From the NCBI RefSeq assembly GCF_032854445.1, contig NC_088303.1, forward strand, positions 31,629,501 through 31,693,500: a DNA stretch of 64,000 nt. Reading direction: 5' to 3'. Both the position numbers and the translations under genes were made by a program. Below, one piece after another: positions 36,801-51,800 of this stretch (positions are counted from its first letter, which is position 1; every line of letters begins with the position of its first letter). The stretch comes from Liolophura sinensis (Eukaryota > Mollusca > Polyplacophora > Chitonida > Chitonidae). Under the pieces are notes generated by a model. That model saw only the letters and a program-made list of their open reading frames with translations. It was not told the origin of the DNA and did not search any database.

Positions 36801-39800
36801 ACTTTTGTATTCTTTATGTTATGTTATGTTAAAATAATGGGGAACTCTTCATGCCTTTAGCAAAGCAGTGCTGACTTTTGTATTCTTTATGTTATGTTAT
36901 GTTAAAATAATGGGGAACTCTTCATGCCTTTAGCAAAGCAGTACTGACTTTTGAATTCTTTATGTTATGTTATGTTAAAATAATGGGGAACTCTTCATGC
37001 CTTTAGCAAAGCAGTACTGACTTTTGTATTCTTTATGTTATGTTATGTTAAAATGATGCAATTTTCTGCATATCAGGGTTCACATGCCTGACAGCCAAAA
37101 AAATTCAAGGATTTTCAAGTACTATCAAGAACTTCAAATACAAATTCAATTAACTCAAATGACAGTCACAATCTTCGCTTTTGCGTACAAAATGTGACAA
37201 CAGGCACAGCTTCAATACTTTTTTTTTCACTTTTCATTTCGTAAGTGTGGTACAGCCATGCCGTGGCATTCAATCCAGTACGTAGCCTTGTGTTGGTGTC
37301 AAGCACCAAATCACTCTCAATGACTACAGCCTACGTTCTTACCGCCAAACCAAAAAAAGGCGATCTTAGCGCCCTCTGGCAGAGAAAAGAAGTCTGTAGT
37401 GGTGCAAAACTATGACCGCGTATATCCCACTGGCGGCCGCTTTAGGTGCGTGCCCGTTGCCAGTTGATTTACAGATTCTTACCACCAAATAACTTTCTTC
37501 ACCTGACACAAACAAAACCAAGTACTTTCAAGGACCTCCACATAAAAATGGTCAAACTCAAGCACTTTCCAGTCCTTGAATTACCAAAATAAAATTCAAG
37601 TACTTTCAAGGTTTTCAAGGACCCGTGCAAACCCTGTGCATATTGTCAACCTGTAAATTTTTAACATTATTCAATGAAAATCTCAACTTTCATCTTTTCA
37701 TTTATCAAAACTGTTCAGAGAACTTACCACGCAATGGGAAGCTTCAATGTTGAGGTGAATTTCGTTTTGTAATAGTCTTTGCCAACACCTAGAGCTCTTG
37801 ACAAACCAAAGTCACTTATTTTGACCTGAAATATATAAAAAAAAGTTCACCAATGATACAAAAGGGCAATTTAACACAAGTACTTATCAGATCTCTCGAT
37901 CATTTATTGTTTTGTTTTATTAGATGAGGGCTGAACACCATGGTCAAGAATATTTCATTACAGGGTTTTCTGAGCTGTGACGATTTGACATCTTGGTGAC
38001 ATCCCTTTGAATGTGACAGAGTCACTTTATGGCACATTTGTTTTTTAGTACGCCGTAAAACCAAAATAATATTCATATACACTGTATAAATAATAATTGT
38101 CCGGCCAACATGGGAGAGGAGAATCAGAATTGTTAACAGCGGTGTGACCTGGTTTTTGGAGAAGACAAGAACATTTCTGGCGGCCAGGTCTCTGTGGATG
38201 AACCTCTTGCTCTCCAGGTAGCTCATGCCGTCACAGATCTGCTGAGCGAAGTCACAGAGTCGTGGGATAGGGAAGTCCAGGCGTAACGATGGCTCCTTCA
38301 GGCATTCCAACAGGGACCTCATGGGGGCCAACTCTGTCACCTACACAAGATCGCACAACATCAAGTAATTTTATTTTTACATGTACAGAATTGGGTTACT
38401 GAGTCATATTCAACAATCCTCCTGTTAAATAAAGGCAGTAAGGTTTGAGGAGCCATAAAATAATTCTATATACAAAGTTTGTTTTTCATTTCTTCTTCTT
38501 AACATCTTAACATGTAAATGTTTCATTTGTTAACAGCAAGCATTTTTGTAAATACTGGAATTGATTTCACACTTGTCTGAACTTCTTTAGTCCTGCTCTT
38601 AAGAGAGCTGCTTTTATTCTGTGAGGTATCACATGATCACAGAAGTTGACAATTATGAATTCTAGCAAAAGCTTTTAAGTAAATTTTCAGTAACTAGTTA
38701 CAAATAAATTCAATCAATGTTTTAGTTTGTGGGGATTAAACACTAATCAATCAAACAATTTTTAAACACCAAATGTCCCATTAATGCCACATAGATAACT
38801 TCAGTTGATTCCTTATCATTTTATCACTTTCAGTTTATTCAAATATAAACTGTTCTTGACCCTACTTCACAGTAAAACTCTAGAACCATGTCTCACCATA
38901 AAACCAGCCGCTGTCGTATAAGTGATATATTCTTGAGTACGACATATAAATCAAATATATCAAATGTGGAACATTCACCAAATCATAGAACAGAAAACTT
39001 TGAAGACAAGTAACTTCTGTAATACTGCAAGCATTTCAAACTTTCACAAAAAAACAAAACATCTTGAGATAGCATTAGTATCAACATGGTACAGATGAAG
39101 CGTCCAAAAGTGCAGCTTACCAACATGAGCGTGTTTTCCTTGTCGAGAACAACTCCAAACATGCGCACCATGTGATCGTGGTCTATAGATTGCATGATTC
39201 CTGCTTCCTTCAGAAAGTCGGCCATCGCACTCACCATCCTCTCCTTGCTCAGACATTTTATTGCCACTTGTACCTGCGACACAAGCACATCTCTTGAAGC
39301 AATATGTACATGTGACATTTCCTGCTTATGCACAACTGGTAACAAGGTGATACCTTGAATGTGGAAGAGGTGTTGAAGGCTGTGCTTGTCAAAAAATTGT
39401 TAAAACTGAATAACTAGAAACGAATCCCTAAAACCCATGGGTTTAAAAGGGGTGAGTGAATATTTGGGGTTAAATGCCCTACTTAACAGTTTTTCACTCA
39501 TACGACGACGAAAGAGTCCTTAGAGTGCATGTAATTGTTGCAGGACGGATTTCCACAGCTCTTTTATCTTGTGCTGCTTCTCTCTGTCAACTTATCCAAG
39601 GAAAGTAAGCCATTATACTGATACAGGTCAACCAGTTGTTGCACTATCCCCTTAATGCTGAATCAGGGTTCGTACAGGTATATGAAAATGAAATTCAAGG
39701 AGTTTTCAAGGAATTTTCCAGGAGTTTTTGTCATTTTCAGGGTTAGTTTAAATTAAAGTCTAAATTATAGATGCTTTAATTTGCATGCATGTATATTGAA

Positions 39801-42800
39801 TAATATGTTTGCTTTTGCAAGAAATATCTGTCCTTGACCTCTGTAATGCGACACATTCTTTTAGCCAGTCACTTTAGCCACTCATCAGATTTTGTAGTAA
39901 ATACTATTTTTCTTTAGCCATACTTCATTAGCCACCATGACTCTTGTAGGTCTCCTTCTGTAATTCGTTTTTATCTGCATTGGTGTAGCTGCTAGAATCA
40001 GTTTGGTCTCTTCCAGCTATATCTGGAGTTTATCAATATAACATTTCGAAAACAATTGCCCTCAAAATAATGGACTAATGCTTGGCAGCATGTTTTTGTT
40101 TTTTGAAAAAAAAATCAATTCATTTTTCAACCTATGTGGAGGATTCAAGTAAAATGTAATTTCCTCTATCAGAAAAATTTGTTACAAAATTAATTTGTAA
40201 ATTCAGTTTATTTAAATGCAGCATCATGATCAGTACATTGAAGTAACACAGTCTGACAGGAAAAACCAGATGGCATACACATTTATGTTATGGCACATAT
40301 TCTGAAACATTTAATTTACTTAAAATTCAAAAATAATAGTTTATAATGTGGAAAACTTATAATTTTTCATGGGAGGTAACTTCATTTACACTTGTAACTC
40401 TACCTTGATTTATTTCCCTTGATAATTTTTTTTTTACAATTGGCGAAGATAGGCATTTCCTAAAATGCCATGACTCTCATTTGTTATTTAACAAAAATGA
40501 TTTCAAGCATTATTTAATGTAAGTCAACTGTGTTGTTGTTGTTTCGCCGAAATGAGGCCATTTGAAATGAAAGTAGATTTTGTAAATAAAATTTAAACAA
40601 ATTTGTTGCCAAAAACATTCTCATTTTTTGTAACATAGTGGATGAAATGAACTGTTTTCTGACTCCGCTTCCAAACCCCCAAAAACTATGGATGACAAAA
40701 GAAGCACTATACAACGAACATGTGCATGAAACGAGGAGCATAAACGTGCATGTAAACGAGGAGCGTAAACGTGCATGTAAACGAGGAGCATAACGTGGGT
40801 AAGGTGTAAACGAATCAGCATTTGACAGCTTGCCTTCTGCTACAAGTTTTAGACTGAAATTTCTCGGACTACTGGTTATTGAGCTGTGCAGGTGGCTTTT
40901 GCATCAGTGTTTACAAAACAAGTATTCCCTTATTTATAGAAGGTGGGTGTAATGAACACAGTGTCAACTTGAGCCCTAATCAGAGAACTAAATCTTTGTA
41001 CGTTGTATATATTCTCAACACAAATAATCAAGGGGCTATGGCCGCGTGAAAACAGAGTGATCCGTAATCAATGATCACGCTGTGTGTGATGCTGATGGTG
41101 GACACACTCAGTACCCACTGCTCTGTTTTCACGCCACCACAGCTCCTGGATAATTGCCCTCAGATGTGAAAATCTGGTGGAAATTGAAGCCACAATTGAT
41201 TAAGAATATTATTAATTATTGTGAAGTTACATGTAATAATGCGAGAAAACAATATAAAATTGCTTTGAGCGTTTATATTTTCGCTGAGTTTTTAGATCAC
41301 TGAAACACGACTGACATCAAGCTTTATTACGCTCTTATTGCAGACGCTTGATCTAGGGAGACTAACCTTGTCAGTATATACTTGCATATTTTCATCGATG
41401 TTTTTCAAAACATTAATATCACTGTGGTAATCTTATCAAGATTTAAAGCCTACCCTTTCGCCGTCCTCTGTGGTCCATATGCCCTGTTGCACCACCCCAA
41501 ACTCTCCTTCCCCCAGTGTCTTGTGAATGGCCAGGCATTCTGAAGGGATTATCTGTTTGCCCGGTCCTCGAATGTAGCTGGGTCGGGAGAGACGATGCTC
41601 CGGGGGTGGAGGGCTGAGGGTGCGGCTGCTGCTCGACTCACCAGTCTTCTTTATCGCCTGTAAAGACAGGAAAAAAAAAATGTCACAAACACTGTTAAAT
41701 ATGAACAGTGATAATCCAGTAAAAATGACAGCACTGGAAATAAAAGTGCAAACTAAAGAAGACAACTCAGGGTTGGCTAGAGTGTAGATGTAATCTTGAC
41801 TAAATGTACATCTGTAAGGTTTGCAACATAAAGTCACATAACTATTTCTGAATTCATAACAGTTTTTAAACACTTGCAATTTCATACGGAGTACCTGACC
41901 AATTTTACACAGACTTTTTCTTTTGACTTTGGGTATTTTTCTCTACTCATAAGTCTGTCCTCCATCATACACGTAAGCATGAAAAAAAACCTTGATATGA
42001 CCTTCAAAACCCATCATACAAATAACAGATTTATCCCCGTGCTTTTTCATCTCATCAAAACAGTATAAATGCATACCCTAATCACTACACTACATTTTTA
42101 ATCCCTGATAAAAACTTGTACACATAAACTATATTTTAACAGTATATCAAGTAGATACATTATCATAAATTTGAAGAAAAGATGCATGATGTATGTATAG
42201 TTTCTATTTCCTGACACACTTATTTATTCATTTATATATTTGATTGGTGTTTTACACCGCACTCAAGACTATTTCACTTATACAATGGTGGCCAGCATTA
42301 TGGTGGGAGGAAACTGGGCAGGGCCCGGGGGAATCCCACGACCATCCGCAGGTTGCTGTCCCACTTAAGGCCAGAGAAGAAGCCAGCATGAGCTGGACTT
42401 GAACTCACAGCGACCCCATTGGTGAGAGACTCCTGGGTCACCTGACACACTTATGAATATAACAACGTAATCAGGGTATCTGATATTCATAAACATGGAG
42501 AATGGCTATTTCTTTGAGTCAGTGAGACTTAAATGTGCAAAATGTAAGTGTAATGTTTTATTAAACTATTTACAAACAAAAACTAAAAATTTCAACATAC
42601 ATATGCACACGTGTAATTGAGACACCTTTCAAAGCATTCATGAAATGCAAATGACAAATGGTGATATTCTATTTGTATGGTGTTTTTAGCTCATACAGAA
42701 ATGCAAAAAAAAAAAAATACTCCAAAAAACAAGAAGTTGAAAACAATTTTTTATAATTATTTCATATTATTTTTGAAATATATTTGCCACCTTGTAATTA

Positions 42801-45800
42801 GAATGCTATAATATTTCCTGTCGGCACATCAATTTTTTTGAAAGTGGCATGAAGTGAAAATCATGGTGACTATATAGTTGGAACAAATATACCATATTAC
42901 CAGTAGCAGACCTCCTCCTTGAATCTACATCTCATTGTCATATGACTGAAAAATTGTTGAGCACCACGTTAAACCCCAAGCACACACACACTCACTCACT
43001 CACTCGCTCTCTCAGTCTACATCACAATCTACATGACTAGGCTAGCCTACATGTAGCTGTGTGACTGCAAAAAAGTCAGTTTCTGTTTTCACCCAACATC
43101 CTATCAATTATCCACATGTACCCACATCACAATCACAGTGTCACATATTTAAGATTCAAATAATAAACAATTACACATATGATGGGTATCAGGGACAATT
43201 GTAGTTTGAGCCACATTATAGAGAAAAAGACCTGCATATTTCTTTTATTTTTCCCAGCAAATCTTTTTTTTTATAACTGTACAGTCATTTAAGGTTAGAA
43301 CCTACAGTAACTACTGTATGATGCCAACAAAATGTAAATTACCCACACACTGGATATCAGACACAATTTGAGCCACTCTAGGGAGAAATAGACCTGCATC
43401 TTTTTTTCAGACACGAGGCTTTTTATCACCGTACATTGATGTAAGGTTACAATCTGTCGTAACTTTGATGCCAACAAAATGTAGCTCACTTCAGGATTTT
43501 GTCCTACATGTACAAAGTGAACAAGAATTTATATAAAAATATAATTGGTAATGTTGCTCTACAGACATTTGTCATATGCTGGCAAATGGAGATTCATAGT
43601 AACCGTGACAGGGACTAAAGTTACAGCTAGCAGATTATTAGAGTGACATTCACCATCTCTTTATCTCTACAAACATCTTGTTTTTTTGCAGGCCTTGAGT
43701 ATTGCAATGACCAGGGTGTCATATATACAGCATCACTACATGCACATGTGCTTGTGCCATACCTTTTATCTATGTTCTATTTAATATTAACGATGTCTAA
43801 TATATGTGAACAGTGATTCCTCTCTAAACTGAAACCTATCTGTAATCAGAAACATTCATATTCAAGTGTGAACTTATTTTTTTTTAAACATCAAAAATAT
43901 AAATGAAGACAAAAAACATCCTAATACATCATTCATATCATATTAATTGTTTGATTCACACTTAATAAGCACCTGGACTAAACCATCTCCATTTGGTAGT
44001 TACCACATAACCCTTCTGAAATCTGAAGCAGCCAGACATGATTTAAACCCACAAGCCGCAAGGGCCTCCATTCACACATTAGGATCATGAGCTCAAGTCC
44101 ATACAAGGATGCATATATACTACTGTACTATATAATGATCGTTGGTGTTTCACCGCAAACTATGTTTATTTGGGTATCTGATGGAGGAGGGGGGGTGGTG
44201 GTGGTGGTGATGCATTACCCAATCTAACAGCACCAGACAAACATCTAACGGAAAGCCACAGCTGCACACAGACAAAAACCTGGCACACTGACCCTCGATT
44301 TGAACGCCTCGGTGGTTGACAGTAAGCTTATAGGCTGTAGATGCTTCAGCTTGTGTAACACATGTACAAGAAGGTTACAACACTTGATATCGTAAGTTTA
44401 GCAGCGGTCGACTCATTTCCTCCTCATACCAACATCCGGCGCATTTCAATCGCTGTCCACTTGACCTTTAACCCTACGGTGTTAAGGTTGCCAGCTCAAA
44501 TAACTGCCCTAATGTGTGAAACTAACACACACTTGACATCCAATACAAGTATGTACATGTGAGTTTTGGAAATACAATGTGCACACACAACAAGATATGT
44601 ACATGTATACTGTGTACCTACAAGCATGAATAACAGAACTTTGATTTGAAGCATATTTGTCATGATGATATATTTTAACATAATGAAAGACAAAGCTTAG
44701 AGAGTAAAAATAGAGCTTCAACAGCAGTGCGAAAGCAGGCAAAGGGTCACATGTAACCGGTGAAATATGGCCTCCTGTCAATTTACCTCAGTTAGTGTTC
44801 TATTCTAACTGTTCATGTAAATAAAATGTTTAAACAGTAGCAAATTATTGACCATTTTGCCCATTCGCTTTACTACACATCATGGGTTATAATACTTTAT
44901 GTGAGGGTACATGTACATTTATTTATCATTTGATTTCACTGGCAGGCTGACCCAGGAGCATCTCACCAATGCAGTCACTGTGAGTTCAAGTCCAGCTCAT
45001 GCTGGCTTCCTCTCAGGCCGTACGTGGGAAGGTCTTCCAGCAACCTGGTCATGGGTTTTCCCCGGGCTCTGCCCGGTTTCCTCCCATGAAAATGCTGGCC
45101 ACCATCGAATAAGTGAAACATTCTTGAATACAGGCGTAAAACGGTAACCAAATAAATAAATAAATTTGATTGGCAGGTGTTTTATGCCATGTTCAAGAAT
45201 TATCCATAATGAGGTCATGCATGTGGGTGTATAAACTAAATTCCTAATTACGCCTTTCTTTATTAGTGGGATGTCGAATCTTTTCCATCATTTCAAAAAC
45301 AACTATTGACCCAATGATGCTTAGCTATTTCTGCATAATGACAGATGTTTCGTAAGTTTTCAGAGGAGGCAACGAATTTGAAGACAGTGCTGACCATTGT
45401 GTCAAGATTTGGTTTTGCAACAGAATAAGCTCATCTTCATTTTTTTTTCTAAAAAATGGCTTAGTTTGTTGTAGCAATAACGATGGTTTAAATACAGAAT
45501 GATCTAACAGTAAACCAAAACCACCAAAAGATAATGTAATAAAATATTACAAGCTGAAGTATCTTTTCATTATGAGTTTATCAGTTTGCGTTCCTTTTTT
45601 TTTCATCCTTTTTGATAGACAAACTTCATTTTTGGTTTCCAAGACGACCCAGTACCACTAAATGGATGTCTATCGTTTGTGGTAATCTGTATGCCTTAAG
45701 CACAAGTAATTCTCCCTAGATTACTATAACTACAAGTTGTATTCAAATGAGACATATATGAGATGAATCAATCATTGACCAAAACACAAAGATGATATGG

Positions 45801-48800
45801 TGCTCTTTCCTCCCATGTACTACTTTATGTAATCATAATAATAAATGGCTACCACATTAAACCTTAACATGTTACCAGAGGTCATGTTGGATCATCTCCC
45901 AGGGATGTGGTTTGTGCTCTCTATGTTTGTGTAGGGGGATTCCAGTCAGCAGGGGAGGGGTGATACAGCTCTAAGTTTAACTCAGGACCAACACCATTTG
46001 TATGTCTGAATGAATTCATTTATACTTGTATGTATCACCCCGGGGCACAAGACTATGTGAATATCACAACTTCTTACAGTCCCTTCTACCTGCCATCCCC
46101 GTCCCCACAAACAAGACATTTCCCCCACCTTCATCTGCAAACAAATACCAGACAGCTGCTCTTTTGCAGCCTGAGGGGTGAAAAGTCAATCTTGCATCAG
46201 AATGTACCTTCCCGCTTGTCCTGGTTCAGCTGTCTTAACTTTCTGTTATGTTTCCTTTCTGAGGTTAATCAATGGTTTACACTCCATTACAATGATGATG
46301 CAACCCTTCTGATGAATCACTACATGTGGCTCACTGCTTAAGCCCTACACTAAAGATTATAACCTGAACAAAAACATATCTACACCCAGCCCTAAACTTA
46401 CAACCATCTGTGTGCACACCTATAACGTCCTGGTATGACAAAACCACAAAATTGCATCCTTGCTGTTGAATTACATGTGAGAATGCAGGCATGTGTACGC
46501 AAACCACAGTCTAATGGTGCAACCACAATCTGCTCCTGCCATTCTGCAGTTCCTGAGTAGAGAGGCAGCTGTTAGCGCTCTCTGTTGGTCAGGACTGCTG
46601 GAGCGAGGGAATGGTTAACAGTGGATGACACATCCACCGGGCCTTGGTAGTGGTGATGTCATAGTGACACAGAGAGGAGCCCAACCGGAACGCATTACAC
46701 ATGGCACTAAGGACACGGATCCAGTGTTACATGTACATTTACACAGATGTCTACTACACTGATCTGCTCACTCCATCAAAAGTAATTGTTTAAGCTGATG
46801 CACTGTCATCTTTACAGTAATAAACATATAACACAAAAGAAAATTTTTCATTTTTTAGGGGACTAATCAAGGCTAAAACACTTATTCATTTGACTGATAC
46901 TCCTCTGATACGTTTCACAAAGGGTACTGCGGCAACACCAACAAGTAACACTCTGTGATACATGATTCAATGGTTTAAATAAAATCAAAATATGGCATCC
47001 TGTACTGCCTTGTGTCATTTGACTGAGTTGCCCTGGTATTACTCTACGATGTAAGAGACTGGTGATTTAATGCCACTGTCATAATAACACTGGAAGAGCT
47101 CCAGTTATGGAAACTTGTCTTTATTACTGGCTGGTGTTCTGTGTACATTGGATGTACATGTATTTCACGTTTTAACAGCCCGTCATGCTGCAGCGGTCAT
47201 GCTGCAGCGGTGTAGACTTAAGGAGTTAAATAAGGCACAAACATAGTGAACAGGGTGAACCAGTGCTTCATGTGGACACTGAGAACATTAACACAGCTTT
47301 TGACAGGTATACAAAACCACCTTGTAAAAACTTTTCCAATGACTACACATACACAAAACTTGTATGGTAAGTCCTCCTTTACAGCTCTGTTTGCTGCTCG
47401 ATTCTATACCAGACAACCCATCCCATCTCATATCACATAAAGACTCCAAACATCTTAGCTGTTCTCTACACAAGCACACAAACACTGCCTCTACATGAAC
47501 TTCTCACTACACAGCTATCCTGTTCACACAATAAACGAGCTTAGGTAGCTCCAATGATATTTCCGGGCCACACTATAGTATACAGCCACAAAGAGGCTAA
47601 TAACCTATTCGATAAGCAAGTCTGCAGTATACACATAAATATTCATATTGTTTGCTATTATCCATCTGTAAACACCTTCTAGACACAAATGTACAAAGCA
47701 CACTTGTACAAGGCACAGTTTTAGTAAAGGCTAATCAATAGGCTTACATGTAGATAAAATTAATCGCCAACAAAAGAGTAAAATGTGAAGAGCATCACAA
47801 CAGCCCTCCCGCCAACGCTCACCAACTCAAACGAGAGGAATTTCCAAAAACTACACAAATGAATCACTTGCCAGACAAAAAAAAATTAAATAAATCTAAA
47901 AGTCATCTTTTACAACTTGTGCCTTCGTATATGTAGTTATCTCACACACTAAAGTGACCACAATAGTCAGAGGCATGAACTACACCTATCTGCCTACTAT
48001 ATTGTTCACCACAGTAACACAGGGGAATACTAACATACGGAAAAGTCCAAGATATGATTTACCACTCACCCTGTATATTTTCTCTATGCCCTGTGGGTAT
48101 TCCTTCTTGTAGTACTTCTTCAGCCGCCTCATCTCGGGTTTTGACATGCCAATACCTATGAGGTCCTCTTCCTTGACATACTTCAGCTGGTGACTGGACG
48201 TTATCTTCAGCTCATTGCGCAGTGCATTGTGGTAGTGCTGTAGCTCCGCCTCGAGCAGGAAGTTGTACAGTTCCCGGCTGGAAGCCATGGTGAGGCTGCC
48301 GGACGACACGCGACAGGGGCGAGTTGGCGCGGCGGCAACACCGCTAGGGGGTGGCGGCTTCTTCACAGGGGCTGTAAATACAGACATACAGGTATATAGT
48401 AGATCCATAACATCAATCTACATTCATTCATAACACTGAAACTTTGTTCATTCAACTGATAATATGCAAAAGTACGCAGCAATAATCTACATGTTCATGT
48501 ACAATGCAAGTGAAACATGTTTTAAAATCACGACCATTCAAACAGATACCTGTAGGTTTTATCTATTTATTTTATTTTTTTTTCCGGAACCATAGTAAAT
48601 TAAGTCTCTTTAACATAAACACAGTATAATTTTACCCTAAGCACACCATGTATATTATAACTAAGATTTCACTTTAACACTTGACATACATGTACAAAAT
48701 AACCACGTGTCAACTTTCATGGAAAATATATGGGAATCTGAACTGATACGCTACTGGTACCAGCAATAGGACGAGAAATCTGCACCAAAATTGGGAATCC

Positions 48801-51800
48801 TTTTTTGGGGGGGGGGGGGGGGGGGGTTGGACTATACATGTATAGTCCAAACAGAGCTGTTTTTCTGATTTTTTTTTTTGTTTTTTCTCAGTTTACCAGA
48901 TGTCATGTTTTCAGATTCTATGACAAAACGATGTAGCCAGTCTTAGAGTAAAAAACACTAACCTGGTCACAAACACAGAACACAGGGAGTGGATTAGGGA
49001 TGCAATATCTCTCTGCCTCAGGGGATCGCTACACGAGCATATGTTTGATTACACTTATCATCTCATACATAAGTACCCTAAACAGCACAGCATCATACCA
49101 TAAGTAAGCCCCATCTTCTAAAATTAAGCCCTCTGGCTATAAATTAATTCACCAGACAAAGTAACACCGGTTTTATCCCTGTATTTTGCACTGGGAATAT
49201 TACCAGTGTTTGTAAACTTCTCACATCACAAAATTTAAACGACTTTTCAAGCACCGTACTTAACAACACGTACATGTATTCTTAAAAATTTCACCGATTC
49301 TTTCTAGGCAAATATTTTCTTGCTTTATAAATTTATAATAGCAACAAAAAAGTAAAAGCAACATTTGCAAGCATATCTGGTTCTACAGTCGCTGCCTGCT
49401 GGTACCACAGACTTTTACACAACACTGTCTGCAATCTAACATACACTCTCATTACTTATAGATTTTTCACGTACAGTATTTGTTAATGATGCAGCAAACA
49501 TTTTCATGGGTTACTCTTCACTGCAAGCTCAAATATGTAGTTCAATTTGGATTCTTTTTTTGGTATCAGGTTTGCCTCTTTTCAAGAGCATTTAAGCCCA
49601 TTTTTCAAAGATTTCAATTGGATTTCCCCTCTGCCCATTTTTCAAAGATTTCAATTGGATTTCCCTCTTTCAGACCCCATACAAACCTTGTATGATAATA
49701 TGTACATCCAGTAAGACGCAGAAGGCTAGCCAGAAATGTGAAACAGTGTCCAAATATCCCTTTTTGAATACATTTTGTTACTGCAAAGTGCCCAGATATC
49801 ACTTTCTCTTCCTATTTCACCCGTGCACTTGGATAGGTTGACCAAGTTGGGAGATATGCAGTGTTTTATTATCAATTGCACAATAATAACACCGTTAAAG
49901 ATAATCATATTAAACAAATATTTTGAACACTTCCACACCCATGACCTTATCATGTTCTTTTTATTGCAGAAAATATCTTATTTTCTAAGTAGTCTAACTT
50001 GCTGTGATTAGGCCCTTCAGAACATTCAAACTATAATATTAACTTGGAATGGGTGAAGATAGCCGAGCCTTAACACAAACTGGACATACTTTCAGAAGTA
50101 ATGTCCTACAGTATGTTATAAGTATGGCTATTTCATAAGGCCCCAACTGTTACTTGATGTGAATCCCTATGGATGAAAAGCCACTTGCACATATAACTCT
50201 GAAAAAAAAAAGACTTAACAAAGGTTTTCTATGTACATCATTATAAAACACTACATCTTGTTAGGCACATGGCACAGCTTGCCAGCGGCACAGCTTCTAA
50301 AGTTTATTCAGACAGCGTTTAACGACTTTTTTGGCATCCTTTGCTCCTGTTTACAAAGAGGCATTAAAATTCATTGCCAGATACAATGTGTCTTAATAAT
50401 GCTAATGGCACATGTTTGACTTCATTAAATTAAGACAAAACATCGTCATTAATTACTTTCCATTTGGTCACCTTTTTTCAGGTATTAATATTCATGACCA
50501 GACACAGTCTTTTCTTATGACACTGTGCTATTTGCTTCCAGTGAAATTCACATGTTATTTCTGAGGATACAGTGTAGATTAATATACAGTCANNNNNNNN
50601 NNNNNNNNNNNNNNNNNNNNNNNNNNNNNNNNNNNNNNNNNNNNNNNNNNNNNNNNNNNNNNNNNNNNNNNNNNNNNNNNNNNNNNNNNNNNNNNNNNNN
50701 NNNNNNNNNNNNNNNNNNNNNNNNNNNNNNNNNNNNNNNNNNNNNNNNNNNNNNNNNNNNNNNNNNNNNNNNNNNNNNNNNNNNNNNNNNNNCTCGATTC
50801 TATACCAGACAACCCATCCCATCTCATATCACATAAAGACTCCAAACATCTTAGCTGTTCTCTACACAAGCACACAAAACACAGCCTCTACATGAACTTC
50901 TCACTACACAGCTATCCTGTTCACACACAATAAAACGAGCTTAGGTAGCTCCAATGATATTTCCGGGCCACACTATTAGTATACAGCCACAAAGAGGCTA
51001 ATAACCTATTCGATAAGCAAGTCTGCAGTATACACATAAATATTCATATTGTTTGCTATTATCCATCTGTAAACACCGTCTAGACACAAATGTACAAAGC
51101 ACACTTGTACAAGGCACAGTTTTAGTAAAGGCTAATCAATAGGCTTACATGTAGATAAAATTAATCGCCAACAAAAGAGTAAAATGTGAAGAGCATCACA
51201 ACAGCCCTCCCGCCAACGCTCACCAACTCAAACGAGAGGAATTTCCAACAACTACACAAATGAATCACTTGCCAGACAAAAAAAATTAAATAAATCTAAA
51301 AGTCATCTTTTACAACTTGTGCCTTCGTATATGTAGTTATCTCACACCACTAAAGTGACCACAATAGTCAGAGGCATGAACTACACCTATCTGCCTACTA
51401 TATTGTTCACCACAGTAACACAGGGGAATACGAACATACGGAAAAGTCCAAGATATGATTTACCCACTCACCCTGTATATTTTCTCTATGCCCTGTGGGT
51501 ATTCCTTCTTGTAGTACTTCTTCAGCCGCCTCATCTCGGGTTTTGACATGCCCAATACCTATGAGGTCCTCTTCCTTGACATACTTCAGCTGGTGACTGG
51601 ACGTTATCTTCAGCTCATTGCGCAGTGCATTGTGGTAGTGCTGTAGCTCCGCCTCGAGCAGGAAGTTGTACAGTTCCCGGCTGGAGGCCATGGTGAGGCT
51701 GCCGGACGACACGCGACAGGGGCGAGTGGGTGCGGCGGCAACACCGCTAGGGGGTGGCGGCTTCTTCACAGGGGCTGTAAATACAGACATACAGGTATAT

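Larger units (their letters stand above)
41658..48069 (-). other. Kinase intron 2
   Basis: This 6.4-kb intron holds a SINE with target-site duplication (42224-42440), a direct duplication (43186-43490), a plus-strand SINE (44944-45165) and otherwise unremarkable AT-rich sequence. The duplicated block containing exon 2 starts at 47397. Confidence 0.75.
47397..50592. repeat. 3.2-kb duplicated block, copy 1 (contains intact exon 2)
   Basis: This block is repeated, in the same order and orientation, at 50793-53997. It contains kinase exon 2, a run of 20 G followed by a perfect palindrome, and intronic sequence. It ends exactly at the N gap. Differences between the copies are single-base indels, many in homopolymers, and scattered substitutions. 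Confidence 0.95.

Noticed and set aside
50478-50875. Open frames spanning the N run
   Set aside because: Their length comes from undetermined bases in the gap.
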